From Pyropia yezoensis (taxonomy: Eukaryota > Rhodophyta > Bangiophyceae > Bangiales > Bangiaceae), in contig CM020618.1 in the NCBI GenBank assembly GCA_009829735.1, positions 18,523,346 to 18,587,345 on the forward strand: DNA of 64,000 nucleotides, written 5' to 3'. Numbering within the stretch: position 1 is the first letter of the stretch; each line of letters begins with the position of its first letter. Both the position numbers and the translations under genes were made by a program. Positions 10,720-20,610 of this stretch are shown here, in pieces. The notes beneath the pieces are model-generated. The model ran no database searches. It was not told the DNA's origin and worked only from the letters and a program-made list of their open reading frames with translations.

Positions 10720-11500
10720 GCGCGCCTCTTCCCGGCGCCACGCCGAAACCCTCTCGGGCCCAAAGTCCTCGGGAACCACGCCGACAACGACCGCGTGCGC
10801 TTGTCCCGCCCAGGTCTCCTCTTGGTCCATAGGTCGATCGCCTGTCCCAGCAGTTGGGTCACCTTGAGTATCCGGTACGCCTGGCTCAGTAGCGGGGCCA
10901 CCTTGATCGGCTCGGACACCTTGACAATCGGGGGCCACAGGGCCTGCGCCAGCAGGCGATCCCGCCGCGGCGCTGCCAATATCAATGAGGGCCCGGGTGG
11001 AGGGGTACGCCGTGGTGCGCGTGATGGGGTACGGGGCCACAAAGACGGGGAAGGGGATCGTGGGGGGGAAGGGGAACGAGGTAACGGGGGAGAACGAGGA
11101 CCACGGGAAGCGCCGCAAGGACGATGGTGCGTTCGGACCCGGGTGCTGGGGACGAGGGAGCCCGAGAGGGGTTCCATTATCCACTGGCCCCCGACGTGCC
11201 AAACGGCACCCGGGCTGCGTCCGCGTTCCGCTGGCCCCCGTCTGTGCCCCTACACCGCCTCACCCTCCCCTGGCGTGCAGCGCCACATGGGGAGGGCGAG
11301 TGGGAGGAGCAAAGCAGGCGGGCGGCCGGTGTGGGCTGCGCCGCACCCCCTGGCTTCCCCTGTGCGTGGCCGACACCTCTCCCGTACCCGCCCCTGGTTA
11401 GTCTGAACGGGTTCCCCTGGCACGAGACGCTTGTCGGGGAGTCCCCGTTGAACAGACACTGGCCCCACACCCCGTCCGTTGTCGTCCTGATGAAGCCCTG
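10720..11500 (-). pseudogene. possible C-terminal half of an antisense-family ORF
   Basis: Minus-strand frames here give Pro-rich sequence followed by IPFPVFVAPYPITRT and, one frame over, LWPPIVKVSEPIKVAPLL then LLGQAIDLW. The 654-residue antisense ORF of the complete element has a similar arrangement after its core (IPISVAV, then YPKLVLPPTPLTSEMM). The block lies immediately 5' of a complete LTR at 11574, the place where the antisense ORF sits in the complete element. The match is weak and could be chance in GC-rich sequence. Confidence 0.25.
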
Positions 11501-11573
11501 TCCAGCGTTCCCGAGCCGCTTTCCCCGGCTTCTTTAGTGGCCGGCGGGACGCTCTGCCCTAGCGAGGGCGCCA

Positions 11574-12217
11574 TGTGGCGTTATGAGCCCCTGGGACCGT
11601 TGGAACCCGGGAGACTGTATTGGGACCCGGCTGGAAGCGTTACGTGGAACCACGCGCTGGCCGAGGATCCCGGCATCGGTGGCCAGGGGCAGTGGCGACA
11701 CGCCCGCTGCCCTGATTGGTCACCCGAAGAGGTGGACTTGCCCGGCTGGGGGCGTGCTAACCTTTGGGTTATTTGCTTGATTTTTCGCATATGTTTACTT
11801 TGCGTGATTTCGTGTCTTTCCCCTTTTTCCCAATGGGGTTTTTTTGGGGATTGACATCTGTGTGTGGGGTGATTTCGCTTGCTTTTTGTATGTTGGCCCG
11901 GTGAGCGGCCGGTGCCTTGCTGGCACTTGGCCCGCTGGGGGCGCCCTCTGTGGGCCTCGCTCAGGGCCCCTAAAGGGGCCAGGGGGGGAAGTTCTTGAGG
12001 GGTGCTCCGGGGTTCTCCCCGGGGCCATCTTGTAAATCAACAGTACTTTGAGTTCCTTCTCCCGCGGGCTTTTGTCCTGTTTACCTTTGCCTCGTACCGT
12101 GACGGGCGAGTGGATCAGCAAGGGCTGTTACCTATTCCTTCCTGGGCTTTGGACTGTGGTCTCTCTGTGTGTGTTTGTGGTTTGTGGCTTCGGGAACCTG
12201 GGTTCCATTACGCTACA
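11574..12217 (+). repeat. LTR, family B (644 bp)
   Basis: The repeat begins TGTGGCGTTATGAG and ends TTACGCTACA, so the ends are TG...CA with a one-mismatch inverted repeat (TGTGGCG/CGCTACA). A primer-binding site follows directly, which makes it a 5' LTR. The segment from about 11639 onward is repeated in reverse at 18880-19456, and part of it at 10457-10695. No matching 3' LTR for this copy lies downstream. Confidence 0.7.
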
Positions 12218-12348
12218 TTTACGGTGGAGCAGCAGGGGAGGGCTTTACTCTTCTCCCGTATCGGGACAGCTCTTTCCTTTCTCTGTGGCGTTTGGTTCCG
12301 TGACTCCTGTTTTAAGGAGCGAGATCGCTTGGTTCAGGTCGAGTACCG
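12218..12348 (+). repeat. primer-binding site and 131-bp leader of family B
   Basis: After the LTR comes TTTAC then GGTGGAGCAGCAGGGGA, the same primer-binding site as in the other families with its first T changed to C. The leader continues to CGAGTACCG at 12348. The inverted copy at 18749-18879 has a leader of exactly the same 131 bp before the two copies diverge. Confidence 0.65.
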
Positions 12349-12622
12349 GTACCTACGCGGGCTCGCCGGTCTGCGCTCGGACCGTCACGGACCTCTCCAC
12401 CCGTCGCTTCTTGTTGACTTACGCCCACCCGGCCAGCCAGACAAGACGCATTCGATGTCCCAAGCTACACATCTCACGGCAGCCACAGGCGACGGCGGAG
12501 TGGCGGTCTTGAGTGTGACCCAGTTGAACAGAAAGAAAAGAGTGCGCACAGAGAACGAAAAGCCACAAGCGATTGATTACTCAACGTAGCAGCGCGCCAC
12601 GGAAGCCTGCGTCAAGCTACAG
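12349..12622. other. no gene seen
   Basis: Unique sequence follows the leader breakpoint. I find no gag-like or other coding sequence. Confidence 0.4.
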
Positions 12623-13612
12623 CTACCAAGAATCATCATCGTCTACGTCGTGGTCAAGAGCAGCCCCGTATCCGAAGTCGCCAAGGGGGGCTTGAGGTAC
12701 AGTTGGAGCATTGGGATCGTATCCACAGCCACAGCAGGAAGGGTCTTGGGAAAAGTAGTACTGCCTAAGGTTGTACTTCTCCGTCAGCCGGTACACAGAG
12801 CAACTGCGGACGTGGGCCATGACATTGTAGAACACAGTCTCCAGCTGTAAAATCGACATGTACTCCTATTGCCCGCATGCCCGCAGGGACCGCCTCATGA
12901 GATTAATTGGCGAGTTGCGCTGCTCATGTGCCACTGAGTTGGCACCGTCCAGACCTGTATACGTCCGGGGATGGAGAGCATCGCTGCAGAGATGACTCAC
13001 AATATGGAAAAGGTCCGATACAAACACAACGCTCGAGAGAAGAAAATGGAGCTTCCCCAGTGCTGACCGCAGCGCCCCGCACCCAAAGTCATATACGCGA
13101 AAGAAGGGAAGCAGCGCAAAGTGGGACAATATTGTATTCAACAGCGCAGGCGGGCCCTCTCTCTGATCAAGAACAACAAAACCAATCATCTTTCGGTGAG
13201 GACAAGCGCAGCACAGCGTTAACGTACCGAGGGAGTAATACTTGCGCACGTCCTGACAGTTCTTCACGCAGGTCCCTAGTTCTGTCTCGTCCGTCATGAC
13301 GATTGCTCCAGGTCTGCATCGCTTCATTGTCGGGAAAAAGGCCCCCGTAGCCCGCGGGTTGTCCTTGGCGCTTGGGTGCTCAGTCAAGAAGCGGGCTCTC
13401 AAGCCCTCCGGGCTCATCATGGGATTCCCCCATTTGTGTTCATATCGTCCACCGTTGTCGTCATTCCCAGGCCGCGGCACATGGTAGATCTCCACCGCGG
13501 CGTGCACAAAGAGCAGCACGTCGACCACCGCAACGCGCATCCGCTTCAACAGATGAGCCGACGACGATATAGCAGCAATAAAAGAGAAAACCGTGCGGTT
13601 CTCACTGAGCAA
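12623..13612 (-). pseudogene. C-terminal catalytic-like part of a Cys-rich KDZ-type transposase
   Basis: One minus-strand frame covers this block, interrupted by a single TAG at 12866-12868 (GQ, stop, EYM). Before the stop it carries CCACPHRKMIGFVVLDQREG, then YDFGCGALRSALG, VFVSDLFHIVSHLCSD, and LDGANSVAHEQRNS. A YD-x(2)-C block followed by D-x-F-H-x(3)-H-x-C and N...E-Q-x-N is the layout I associate with KDZ (Kyakuja-Dileera-Zisupton) transposases, in which Asp and Glu residues of this region form the DDE site. After the TAG the frame continues as a helical tail (SILQLETVFYNVMAHV). The stop looks like a recent CAG-to-TAG change. The family name is tentative; the conserved Cys/His/Asp pattern itself is visible. 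Confidence 0.45.
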
Positions 13613-13924
13613 CTGGATAGCGGAAAGATCAATGCCTCCAAGATGACAGTGATCGTCGGGGTATGCACTTCAGGCAGCGAGCACGGCTTCCAGGCGAACC
13701 GCTCAATCCTCCTAACCAAGCAGCTTTCTCAACGCCGCTAGTCCTCGGCAATTCCGAGGCTTCAACAGGTTCACCACTGGTTCTGCTGCCATAGCGAGTC
13801 AGAAAGATGTGATGTCCTCGTAAAGAGTAAGACTAATGGCCTTGATGTCCCGCAGCAGGCGTCGCGGGTCACCAGGTTCACTCGTAGTACGATCAAGATG
13901 ACGCTGGTGAGCGGGGCGTGCCGG

Positions 13925-15163
13925 CTAGCGTGACCGCCCAACGCTCGCCCTCTGGGCTCTAGCAGCACCACCACTAACACTGCCTCCTCCACCAGCCGCA
14001 CCTCCACCGGTAGCCCCACCAACGCCACTAGCCGCACCTCCACCGGTAGCCCCACCAATGCCAACAACCACTTTTGCACCGGCAGCCCCACCGACGCCAC
14101 CAGCCGCATCTCCACCGGTAGCCTCACCAACGCCGCCAACCGCACCTTCACCGTTATCTTCATCAATGCCAACAACGGCATTTGCACCGGCAGCCCCATC
14201 AATGCCAACGACCGCACTTGCACCGGAAGCCCCACCAACGCCACCAGATGCACCTCCACAGGTAGCCCCACCAACGCCACCGGCCGCACTTCCACCGGTA
14301 TCCCCATCAATGCCAAAAACCGCGTTTGCACCAGCAGCCCAACCGACGTCACCAGCCGCACATCGACCGGCAGCCCCACCGACGCCACCAGCGGCACCCG
14401 AACCTGCAGCCCCACCATCGCCATCAAGCGTCAATGTACCGGCAGCTCCACCTACACCACCAGCCGCACCTCCGCCAGCAGCGCCATTAGCGCCACCAGC
14501 TGCATTTGCACCGGCAGCCCCGCCGAAGCTACCAGCTGCACTTGCACCGGCAGCCCCACCGACGCCACCACCCGAACCTCCCCAAGCCATACCCTCCCCC
14601 CCGACGGCGATGAAAGAGCCTTGCTCCACGTGATATGTCCAGGCAGTGGAATCTTTAAGCGTGGTGTGGAGTTGATCAGTTTCTTCCGCGCTGAGATTGC
14701 CTTGTGAACTCAGCCGCTTCCTCACGTGGACGATGACAGCCCCACGTAGAGTGAGTCTGGCGCGCTCCGCGTCCCACACGGCCACCAGAAACAACCGGAG
14801 GCGCTCTATTCCAGCCAGTTGTTCATCTGGCAAGCCTGTCTCAGACACGGTAGGAAGAGCACGAGGGCACAGCAGCCCCAGGGCCCGCTTGGCGCTCTTA
14901 ATCTGGTCACCCTTGATCACCTCAGCTTTCGTCAGCTGCTTCGAGGCCATTCGGAGGAAGCGCCGCAACCACTCTGATGGGTGCAACGATGCAGCGCGGA
15001 CGGTCTCAGCCACGGACGTGCACTCTTCCGTCGCGTTCGCGAACCCCCCGGCAGCAAGCCGCTTCATGTACCCCAGCCATGTCTCGTCCGCCGTGACGAT
15101 GCGCCACCGACCGTCCTTCTCTTTGCACACCGCGCAGGAAAACGCCCACGGGGGCGGCGCCAC
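13925..15163 (-). pseudogene. middle part of the KDZ-like gene with a Gly/Ala repeat
   Basis: The N-terminal third contains FSCAVCKEKDGRWRIVTADE, a Cys-pair segment resembling a small zinc-binding module, followed by a helical stretch to about 14640. The remaining 230 codons (13927-14620) are degenerate repeats of GGVGGAAG-type units, whose core is often 27 or 39 bp long. All three frames of the repeat are long and open, so length alone proves nothing here. The frame chosen is the one continuous with the Cys-containing part and in phase with the catalytic-like ORF downstream. Between 13924 and 13612 the frame has several stops, so the gene is either spliced or decayed. Confidence 0.4.
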
Positions 15164-15165
15164 AG

Positions 15166-15489
15166 TTATGAGGTGGACACTTTAAAAAAACATATGCTGC
15201 TGACAGTCTGCCGGGATCTTGTCTGCACAGTCGTCATGGCAGGGAACACCACCGAGTCTCGCACGTCTACACACTTGTTCTTCCAATGGCGGTAGCACGC
15301 TGCAAAGGTCAACCCACTGGTCGTCACTTTCCGCGCATTGCCGCGCATTATCACCGCGGTTGCTGCTGTAGAGGCACTCCAGATGACGACGCCAAGGTCC
15401 CGGCCGTCTGCGTAGGCGCGTCTCAGGCACTTGCCGTTAGTACACTCGAAGGACTCCAAGCGCATTGCACAAAAGCCCGTAGAGCACAT
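15166..15489 (-). pseudogene. Cys-cluster segment of the KDZ-like gene
   Basis: This frame gives ESFECTNGKCLRRAYADGRD, followed by LGVVIWSAS and, later, CYRHWKNKCVD. A C-x(4)-C followed by an aromatic-Ala-Asp-Gly block and a C-Y-R-H-W block is the type of Cys cluster often found upstream of the catalytic region in KDZ-related proteins. An overlapping frame at 15423-15779 supplies more Cys-rich sequence (TSCTFCDSAAGFTCVHALRC). The piece sits in correct order and strand between the N-terminal and middle parts. Confidence 0.4.
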
Positions 15490-15708
15490 GCTAGACCCCT
15501 TGTCAAACTCGATGGACGAGAGCTCACGAGCATGTCTGTGCGCACCGCGGAAGGGCAGTTGTACATAGCGATTGGAAGCTTGGACCTCGCGCCATCTTCC
15601 CGGACATCATCCTTTCTCTCCCCGCTGTTGCCCCAGCCGTCCGTGGTTGAGCCCCGCCAAACGCTCCTACAGCGCAATGCGTGTACACATGTAAACCCGG
15701 CGGCGCTG

Positions 15709-16947
15709 TCACAAAAAGTGCAGGACGTCGAAGTTGCGCGTGCAGCGTACAGGAGCAAGCACCTTGTGCACATCCACACCAGTCATGACGACCGCCACAG
15801 CGCTCTGTCCAGTCCGGAATATCTCGATGGAACCCTCGGATTCCCAGTCCTCTTCCCCCACAGATAAGCCCGACACAGGCGCTCCCACCTTCGCGCCCGC
15901 GTCTTCGGTGTAGATGGCGGGCACCGTGCGGCAAAACGTGCCCACAGAAACCTCGAGGCGCTGGCACAGCCACGAGATCGTCTCCGTAGAAGTGCTGTCG
16001 TGCATGCACTGCGTGTCGCCAACCCCCGAACAGTCGGCACCAGTGCCAGGAGTCGCATGACCGCCAACCAGTCCACTCGGTCCGTCCCTCGCACTGTCCA
16101 GAGTCCCGCGCGGTTCACCCTGCCGCCGGCCGACTTGACGCGCCTCACGTCGTAGATGGCCAACATGCTTCGACCGTCCAACGCAGGAGCAGCGCACCAT
16201 AGCACAGTCGCTGAGCCACGTTGCCGCCAGATCGGGCGTCCGCATCTTTCTGCCAGGCTCGTTCACACCATTGGCAAACCGCGCAAGCAAGCCGAACGCG
16301 TGTCGAAGCGGCCACAGCTCGCCACGGAGGTACTGCTCAGCCCGCCGCTGAAACGATGTAAACAGGTCGTGAAAATCGGGCTTGGATGGTAAAGGGTGAA
16401 GAAAATCCAGAAACACGTCAAAACCGCGCTGCACGATGGCCGCGCACGCTGCCCGTAGCATTCCAGACCTCAACGTCTGCTTTGTGCTGCGCCTCGTTCC
16501 GACGGGCCTTCCGCCGCCCCCAATGCGCCCGCCGGTGTGCACCTGCGAGTTCTGCCCGCCCAGCACGCTCTGAAGTAACCCGCCGACAGCCGCCCCTGCT
16601 CGCTTGTACGCAGGTCTTGACACAGTAGCAATGGGAATCTCCTGTGCGGGGCTCGGAGCCACCCGGTACAAACGCTTGCTGAGAGGTACGGTTTGGGATG
16701 CCACTGCCTTGGGCATTAGTCGCCCGTAAGATACTTCCATCAGTGATGACGACACAGCAACAGGAATCTGCGATCGCAGCGCCCTAGGTAAAGGAAAACG
16801 CACGCGGTACAGACGCCTAGCCGGGCCCTCGGAGTGGGACATGCTCGCCAAGCTCTCGGTGGCGATGCCAGCGACCAAAGGTGAAGTACCACAGGGCGCC
16901 TCTAGGGGATAGGGGGTGGGCGAGAGGCTAGAAAGGTAGGTAGACAC
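15709..16947 (-). CDS. N-terminal ORF of the KDZ-like gene
   Basis: A 412-codon minus-strand ORF. The first 150 residues are Ser/Pro/Arg-rich. A helical region follows around LRAACAAIVQRGFDVFLDFL and FHDLFTSFQRRAEQYLRGEL, and then a Cys/Trp segment (TISWLCQRLEVSVGTFC). It is directly upstream of the Cys-cluster segments on the same strand. I recognise no domain in it, and its role as the N-terminus of the transposase-like gene is inferred from position and continuity. Confidence 0.4.
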   Translation of the reverse strand: MSTYLSSLSPTPYPLEAPCGTSPLVAGIATESLASMSHSEGPARRLYRVRFPLPRALRSQIPVAVSSSLMEVSYGRLMPKAVASQTVPLSKRLYRVAPSPAQEIPIATVSRPAYKRAGAAVGGLLQSVLGGQNSQVHTGGRIGGGGRPVGTRRSTKQTLRSGMLRAACAAIVQRGFDVFLDFLHPLPSKPDFHDLFTSFQRRAEQYLRGELWPLRHAFGLLARFANGVNEPGRKMRTPDLAATWLSDCAMVRCSCVGRSKHVGHLRREARQVGRRQGEPRGTLDSARDGPSGLVGGHATPGTGADCSGVGDTQCMHDSTSTETISWLCQRLEVSVGTFCRTVPAIYTEDAGAKVGAPVSGLSVGEEDWESEGSIEIFRTGQSAVAVVMTGVDVHKVLAPVRCTRNFDVLHFL

Positions 16948-18748
16948 GGCAATGTCAGCACCGGATGGGGGGGGGGGGCAGAGCGCTCGCGGCCGAGCAG
17001 GCAGCCGGAGGAAGCAGGATGGTCCTCCCTTACGTGACCACCACGTCGTCGCCCACCTTCAGCCCACGTGGCTCCATCCCCGGGTGCGATACACGTGTCC
17101 TTACTGTAGAACGCCGATTGCCACTTGGATTGTACCCCTTAAAATGGATTGTACCCTTCTGAATTTGGATTGTACCCTGCCATTACCGGGGCTCCCCCCG
17201 AGAGGCGACTAGATTGTGCCACACGTTTCCGCGATCTGAGTGCTTCTGTCAAAATGCGGCTGTAGTCTTACTTAGTTTTGAAAGGCATGCAATGAGTTAA
17301 CCATCATCTGCACCACCAAGCGGGGAAACGACTGAGCTGAAGAGGCCAACCCTGCTGCCCGACGCCCCTCATCTCACAGCCCCCTGGGTGTTCAGGGGGA
17401 ACGGTATCTCTTCCTCGTTTGGTGATGCTGCTCGGCCGCCCCCAGGCGTCGCCCAACCGCTCTGCATCTGCCACTGCCGCGCCCCGCTGCTCGACGGCGG
17501 TGCCGCGTTGCGGGGCTTGGCGGACACCGCCCGTGGGCGTCCCACCTCCTCGCAGCTATCGCCCCTCCTTCATCTTTTTCACTGCTTTCCCGCGATGTGT
17601 GGAGTACCACCCGTCACTCCACCGACTCCTCTCCCTCCCCCCCATCCCGCACCTGCTCTTAGTCCCTCTCCGAGCAGTGCAGCCCGTTATTGCCTGCCCC
17701 GCGTCCCCTGCAGCTGAGTGCCGCACCGCACACGCCTGGCGCGTCGGGGGCCCGCCCGTGGGCGGCAAGGACGAGGGGGAACGATGCTTTCTACTCCCTC
17801 CGCCCGGGGGGGTGGTGCGCCCGCTGCGGGACCACTCCTGTTGACTGTCACCCTCTGCCCCCGCCGTGGCGCACCGGCTGCGGCCAAAGCAGAAACCTTG
17901 GCATAAGTGGGGGGATGCATTACCAGTGCAGAACAGCGTGTCCTGCATCGGAGTAAATAGAGGAGGGACCATCGAGACAACACCCTGAACGGTAGAGATT
18001 TGGGGGTCTGTCGCCATTGACCAGAGGAAGAGGGACAGAGACGCCATAAACGTGACATTTTTTGTAATTTTCCAAGCAGACTAAGCTAGGACCCCCATAG
18101 CTACTCGTTGACCGGCAAGCTTGTCCTGCGGAAAGAAACAGAAAAGGTAAAGAGACAGAGGGACGAGACGCCCAAATAGCGGGCCCGCGTGCCCGCGACA
18201 AAAAGTACCCGGAGCGTTAGCGCACGAGTAGATGATGACGTGGGTCAGCGATTGAGCACATTCCCGCAACAGTCAGAGTGCCGCGGGAGAAGTCCCGTGC
18301 GTTTCGTAAGAAGAAGAAATGGGCGCTGTGTGCCTCGGGATGCGGCGGTGGCAGCGGCGGGGACGGGGGCGGCGGGAGAAGGGGAGCCATGACAGCGGGC
18401 AGCGGCAGCGGCGGCCACGATGGGGCGGTGGAGGCGACGGCGGCCGCCCGTGCGACCAGGACGGCCGACGCTTATTCCACAGGCAGAGCGACTCCCTTAT
18501 CCTTGGGGCGCCGAGCGCTTTTAAGTGCTTTCGAAGCCATATGGCAACCCGGCGTAAGCTCCAATCGGTGCGCCCGGCGGCACCGATCTAAAGATCCCTG
18601 TGGCACGACGCCCGTCGTCGTCCAGCCTTCACCGATCGGTTTTGTCGCCCGGCGCGACACCCGATCAAATGATCGTAAACGCAACTGCCACAAGGCAGCA
18701 CCATGGCCCCGACCTCCCGGGGGAACAGTGTCCGTCGTGTTTGCCGTG
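16948..18748. other. no confident gene; short tandem repeat near 17.13-17.19 kb
   Basis: The word TGGATTGTACCC occurs three times between about 17127 and 17190 at 23-27 bp spacing. The rest, including the GC-rich stretch 17.4-17.9 kb, has overlapping ORFs on both strands without recognisable motifs. Confidence 0.4.
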
Positions 18749-18879
18749 CGGTACTCGATTTGAAACAAGCGATCTCGCTCCTTAAAACAGGAGTCACGGA
18801 ACCAAACGCCACAGAGAAAGGAAAGAGCTGTCCCGATACGGGAGAAGAGTAAAGCCCTCCCCTGCTGCTCCACCATAAA
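18749..18879 (-). repeat. family B leader, inverted copy (131 bp)
   Basis: Reverse complement of the 12218-12348 leader. The primer-binding site here is the intact form TGGTGGAGCAGCAGGGGA. Homology to the other copy ends exactly at the CGAGTACCG word. Confidence 0.65.
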
Positions 18880-19456
18880 TGTAGCGTAATGGAACCCAGG
18901 TTCCCGAAGCCACAAACCACAAACACACACAGAGAGACCACAGTCCAAAGCCCAGGAAGGAACAGGTAACAGCCCTTGCTGATCCACTCGCCCGTCACGG
19001 TACGAGGCAAAGGTAAACAGGACAAAAGCCCGCGGGAGAAGGAACTCAAAGTACTGTTGATTTACAAGATGGCCCCGGGGAGAACCCCGGAGCACCCCTC
19101 AAGAACTTCCCCCCCTGGCCCCTTTAGGGGCCCTGAGCGAGGCCCACAGAGGGCGCCCCCAGCGGGCCAAGTGCCAGCAAGGCACCGGCCGCTCACCGGG
19201 CCAACACACAAAAAGCAAGCGAAATCACCCCACACACAGATGTCAATCCCCTAAAAGAACCCAGTGGGAAAAAGGGGAAAGACACGGAATCACGCAAGGG
19301 AAACGAATGCGAAAAATGAAACTAATAGCCCGAAGGACAGTATGCCCCCAGCCGGGCAAGTCCACCGCTCCGGGGGACCCATCAGGGCACCGGGCGTGTC
19401 GCCACTTCCCCGGGCCACTGATGTAGGGACCGCAAGCCAGCGCGTGGGTCCACGTA
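18880..19456 (-). repeat. LTR family B, inverted copy, truncated at its 5' end
   Basis: On the minus strand the 3' terminus is TTACGCTACA at 18880. Homology to 11639-12217 runs to about 19456, then stops at the GTTACGTGG word in favour of AT-rich sequence, so about 65 bp of the LTR start is missing. It is in opposite orientation to the copies at 10-12 kb. Confidence 0.7.
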
Positions 19457-20449
19457 ACCAGAGAGGTGATTTAATCAAAAATTGGTCGACTGAAAATGTG
19501 ATGACAACCAACCCTTCATTTAAAATTTAAAACCGAATGAAGCGATTTATATGGACTTCAATCATGGTGACCGATTTCTATTCTAATCGGTCCGATGTAC
19601 TTCGACGACCGCGCTTACGAGACAAGAGAGGTTGGGCGTCTGTCGCAGGCTCGGTCCGTGCGTCAACCGGTAGCGTGGCGGCCATCACGCCAGGAGGAAG
19701 GCTGTCTCCGCCAGGAGGTGCCGCCGGGACAGGCTCGTCATGGGTCCTGTCCGTGGTCTCCGCTAGGGGTGGTGGGGATGCGGAACCGTCCATCGCGGAG
19801 CGGCGACGTCAGGAGGACCGAGAGGGGGGGGTTGACACGCCGGCAGTCTGCAGACGTCAGTAACGACGGCGTCGAGCACGTCAGGGATGGGTGGAATCCT
19901 TGGACGGACGATTGGGGGGCACCTGGGGGGGCCACTGTGGGAAGATCTAAGTGATTACAATGAAACACGCGTGATTGTAAGTGATTTAATCATATAAAGT
20001 CAACATGATTGTGATCTAATTGAAATCACTACATCTCTGCACGTAATGCTGCCAGCAGGGTCCAATGTCAGTCTCCCGGGTCCCAACGGTACTTAAGGGC
20101 CACAACGCCACACCCACGACCCCGTTAGGGCCATGTTGTTGAAATCGAGTGAACAACAACTCCCTCGCTGTATGGCATTGAAAGGGGGTCCCGGACGCTC
20201 GGAATTACACGCGCTTACCCCGTGATAAATGCGATCCGCCAGAGTACGAGTACCAGCGGGCAACTCTATTCGTTAGCTCAGATTAGCTAGCTACTACGGA
20301 CCGCCAGTTAGGCTGCTTCACATGCGGTGACGACCGCTTCTTGCGCTACAGTATGTGGCACGCTCATCACATCTGGTGACGCGGCAATGCACCGCTCCAG
20401 GCACCCCCCCGCTCTGCAGCCGGGGGGCCGGCAGCCGCTCACCGCACCC
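19457..20449. other. no gene seen; AT-richer stretch with repeated TGATT words
   Basis: Around 19.47-19.60 and 19.95-20.03 kb the sequence is AT-rich with GTGATTACAAT-like and TGATTGTAAGTGATT-like repeats. ORFs at 19.5-19.97 kb overlap on both strands and show no motifs. Confidence 0.4.
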
Positions 20450-20610
20450 CGCGCAGTGGATCCAACACCGGGTACCTGACTTTCTGTGCAAGACAGCCCT
20501 CACGGGGTCGTGAGGGCCTGCTTACAAAACCCGACCTTCCTCACAGAGGCCGGAAACGCCGCTTTGCAAGGAAAGTCAGGTACCGGGTGCTGGACCCGCT
20601 GCGCCGCCAC
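20450..20610. repeat. imperfect inverted repeat (about 42-bp arms)
   Basis: The left arm (about 20452-20493) runs from GCGCAGTGGATCC through GGTACCTGACTTTC to TGCAA. The right arm (about 20565-20605) is its reverse complement with about seven mismatches. The roughly 70-bp loop holds a smaller hairpin, CCTCACGGGG facing CGTGAGG. The GC-rich minisatellite starts directly after the right arm. Confidence 0.65.

Noticed and set aside
14058..14633. Plus-strand Pro/Ala/Thr-rich ORF and a minus-strand Leu/Val-rich ORF over the Gly/Ala repeat
   Set aside because: Both are alternative frames of the same minisatellite. The minus-strand Gly/Ala frame is continuous with a Cys-containing region and was kept.
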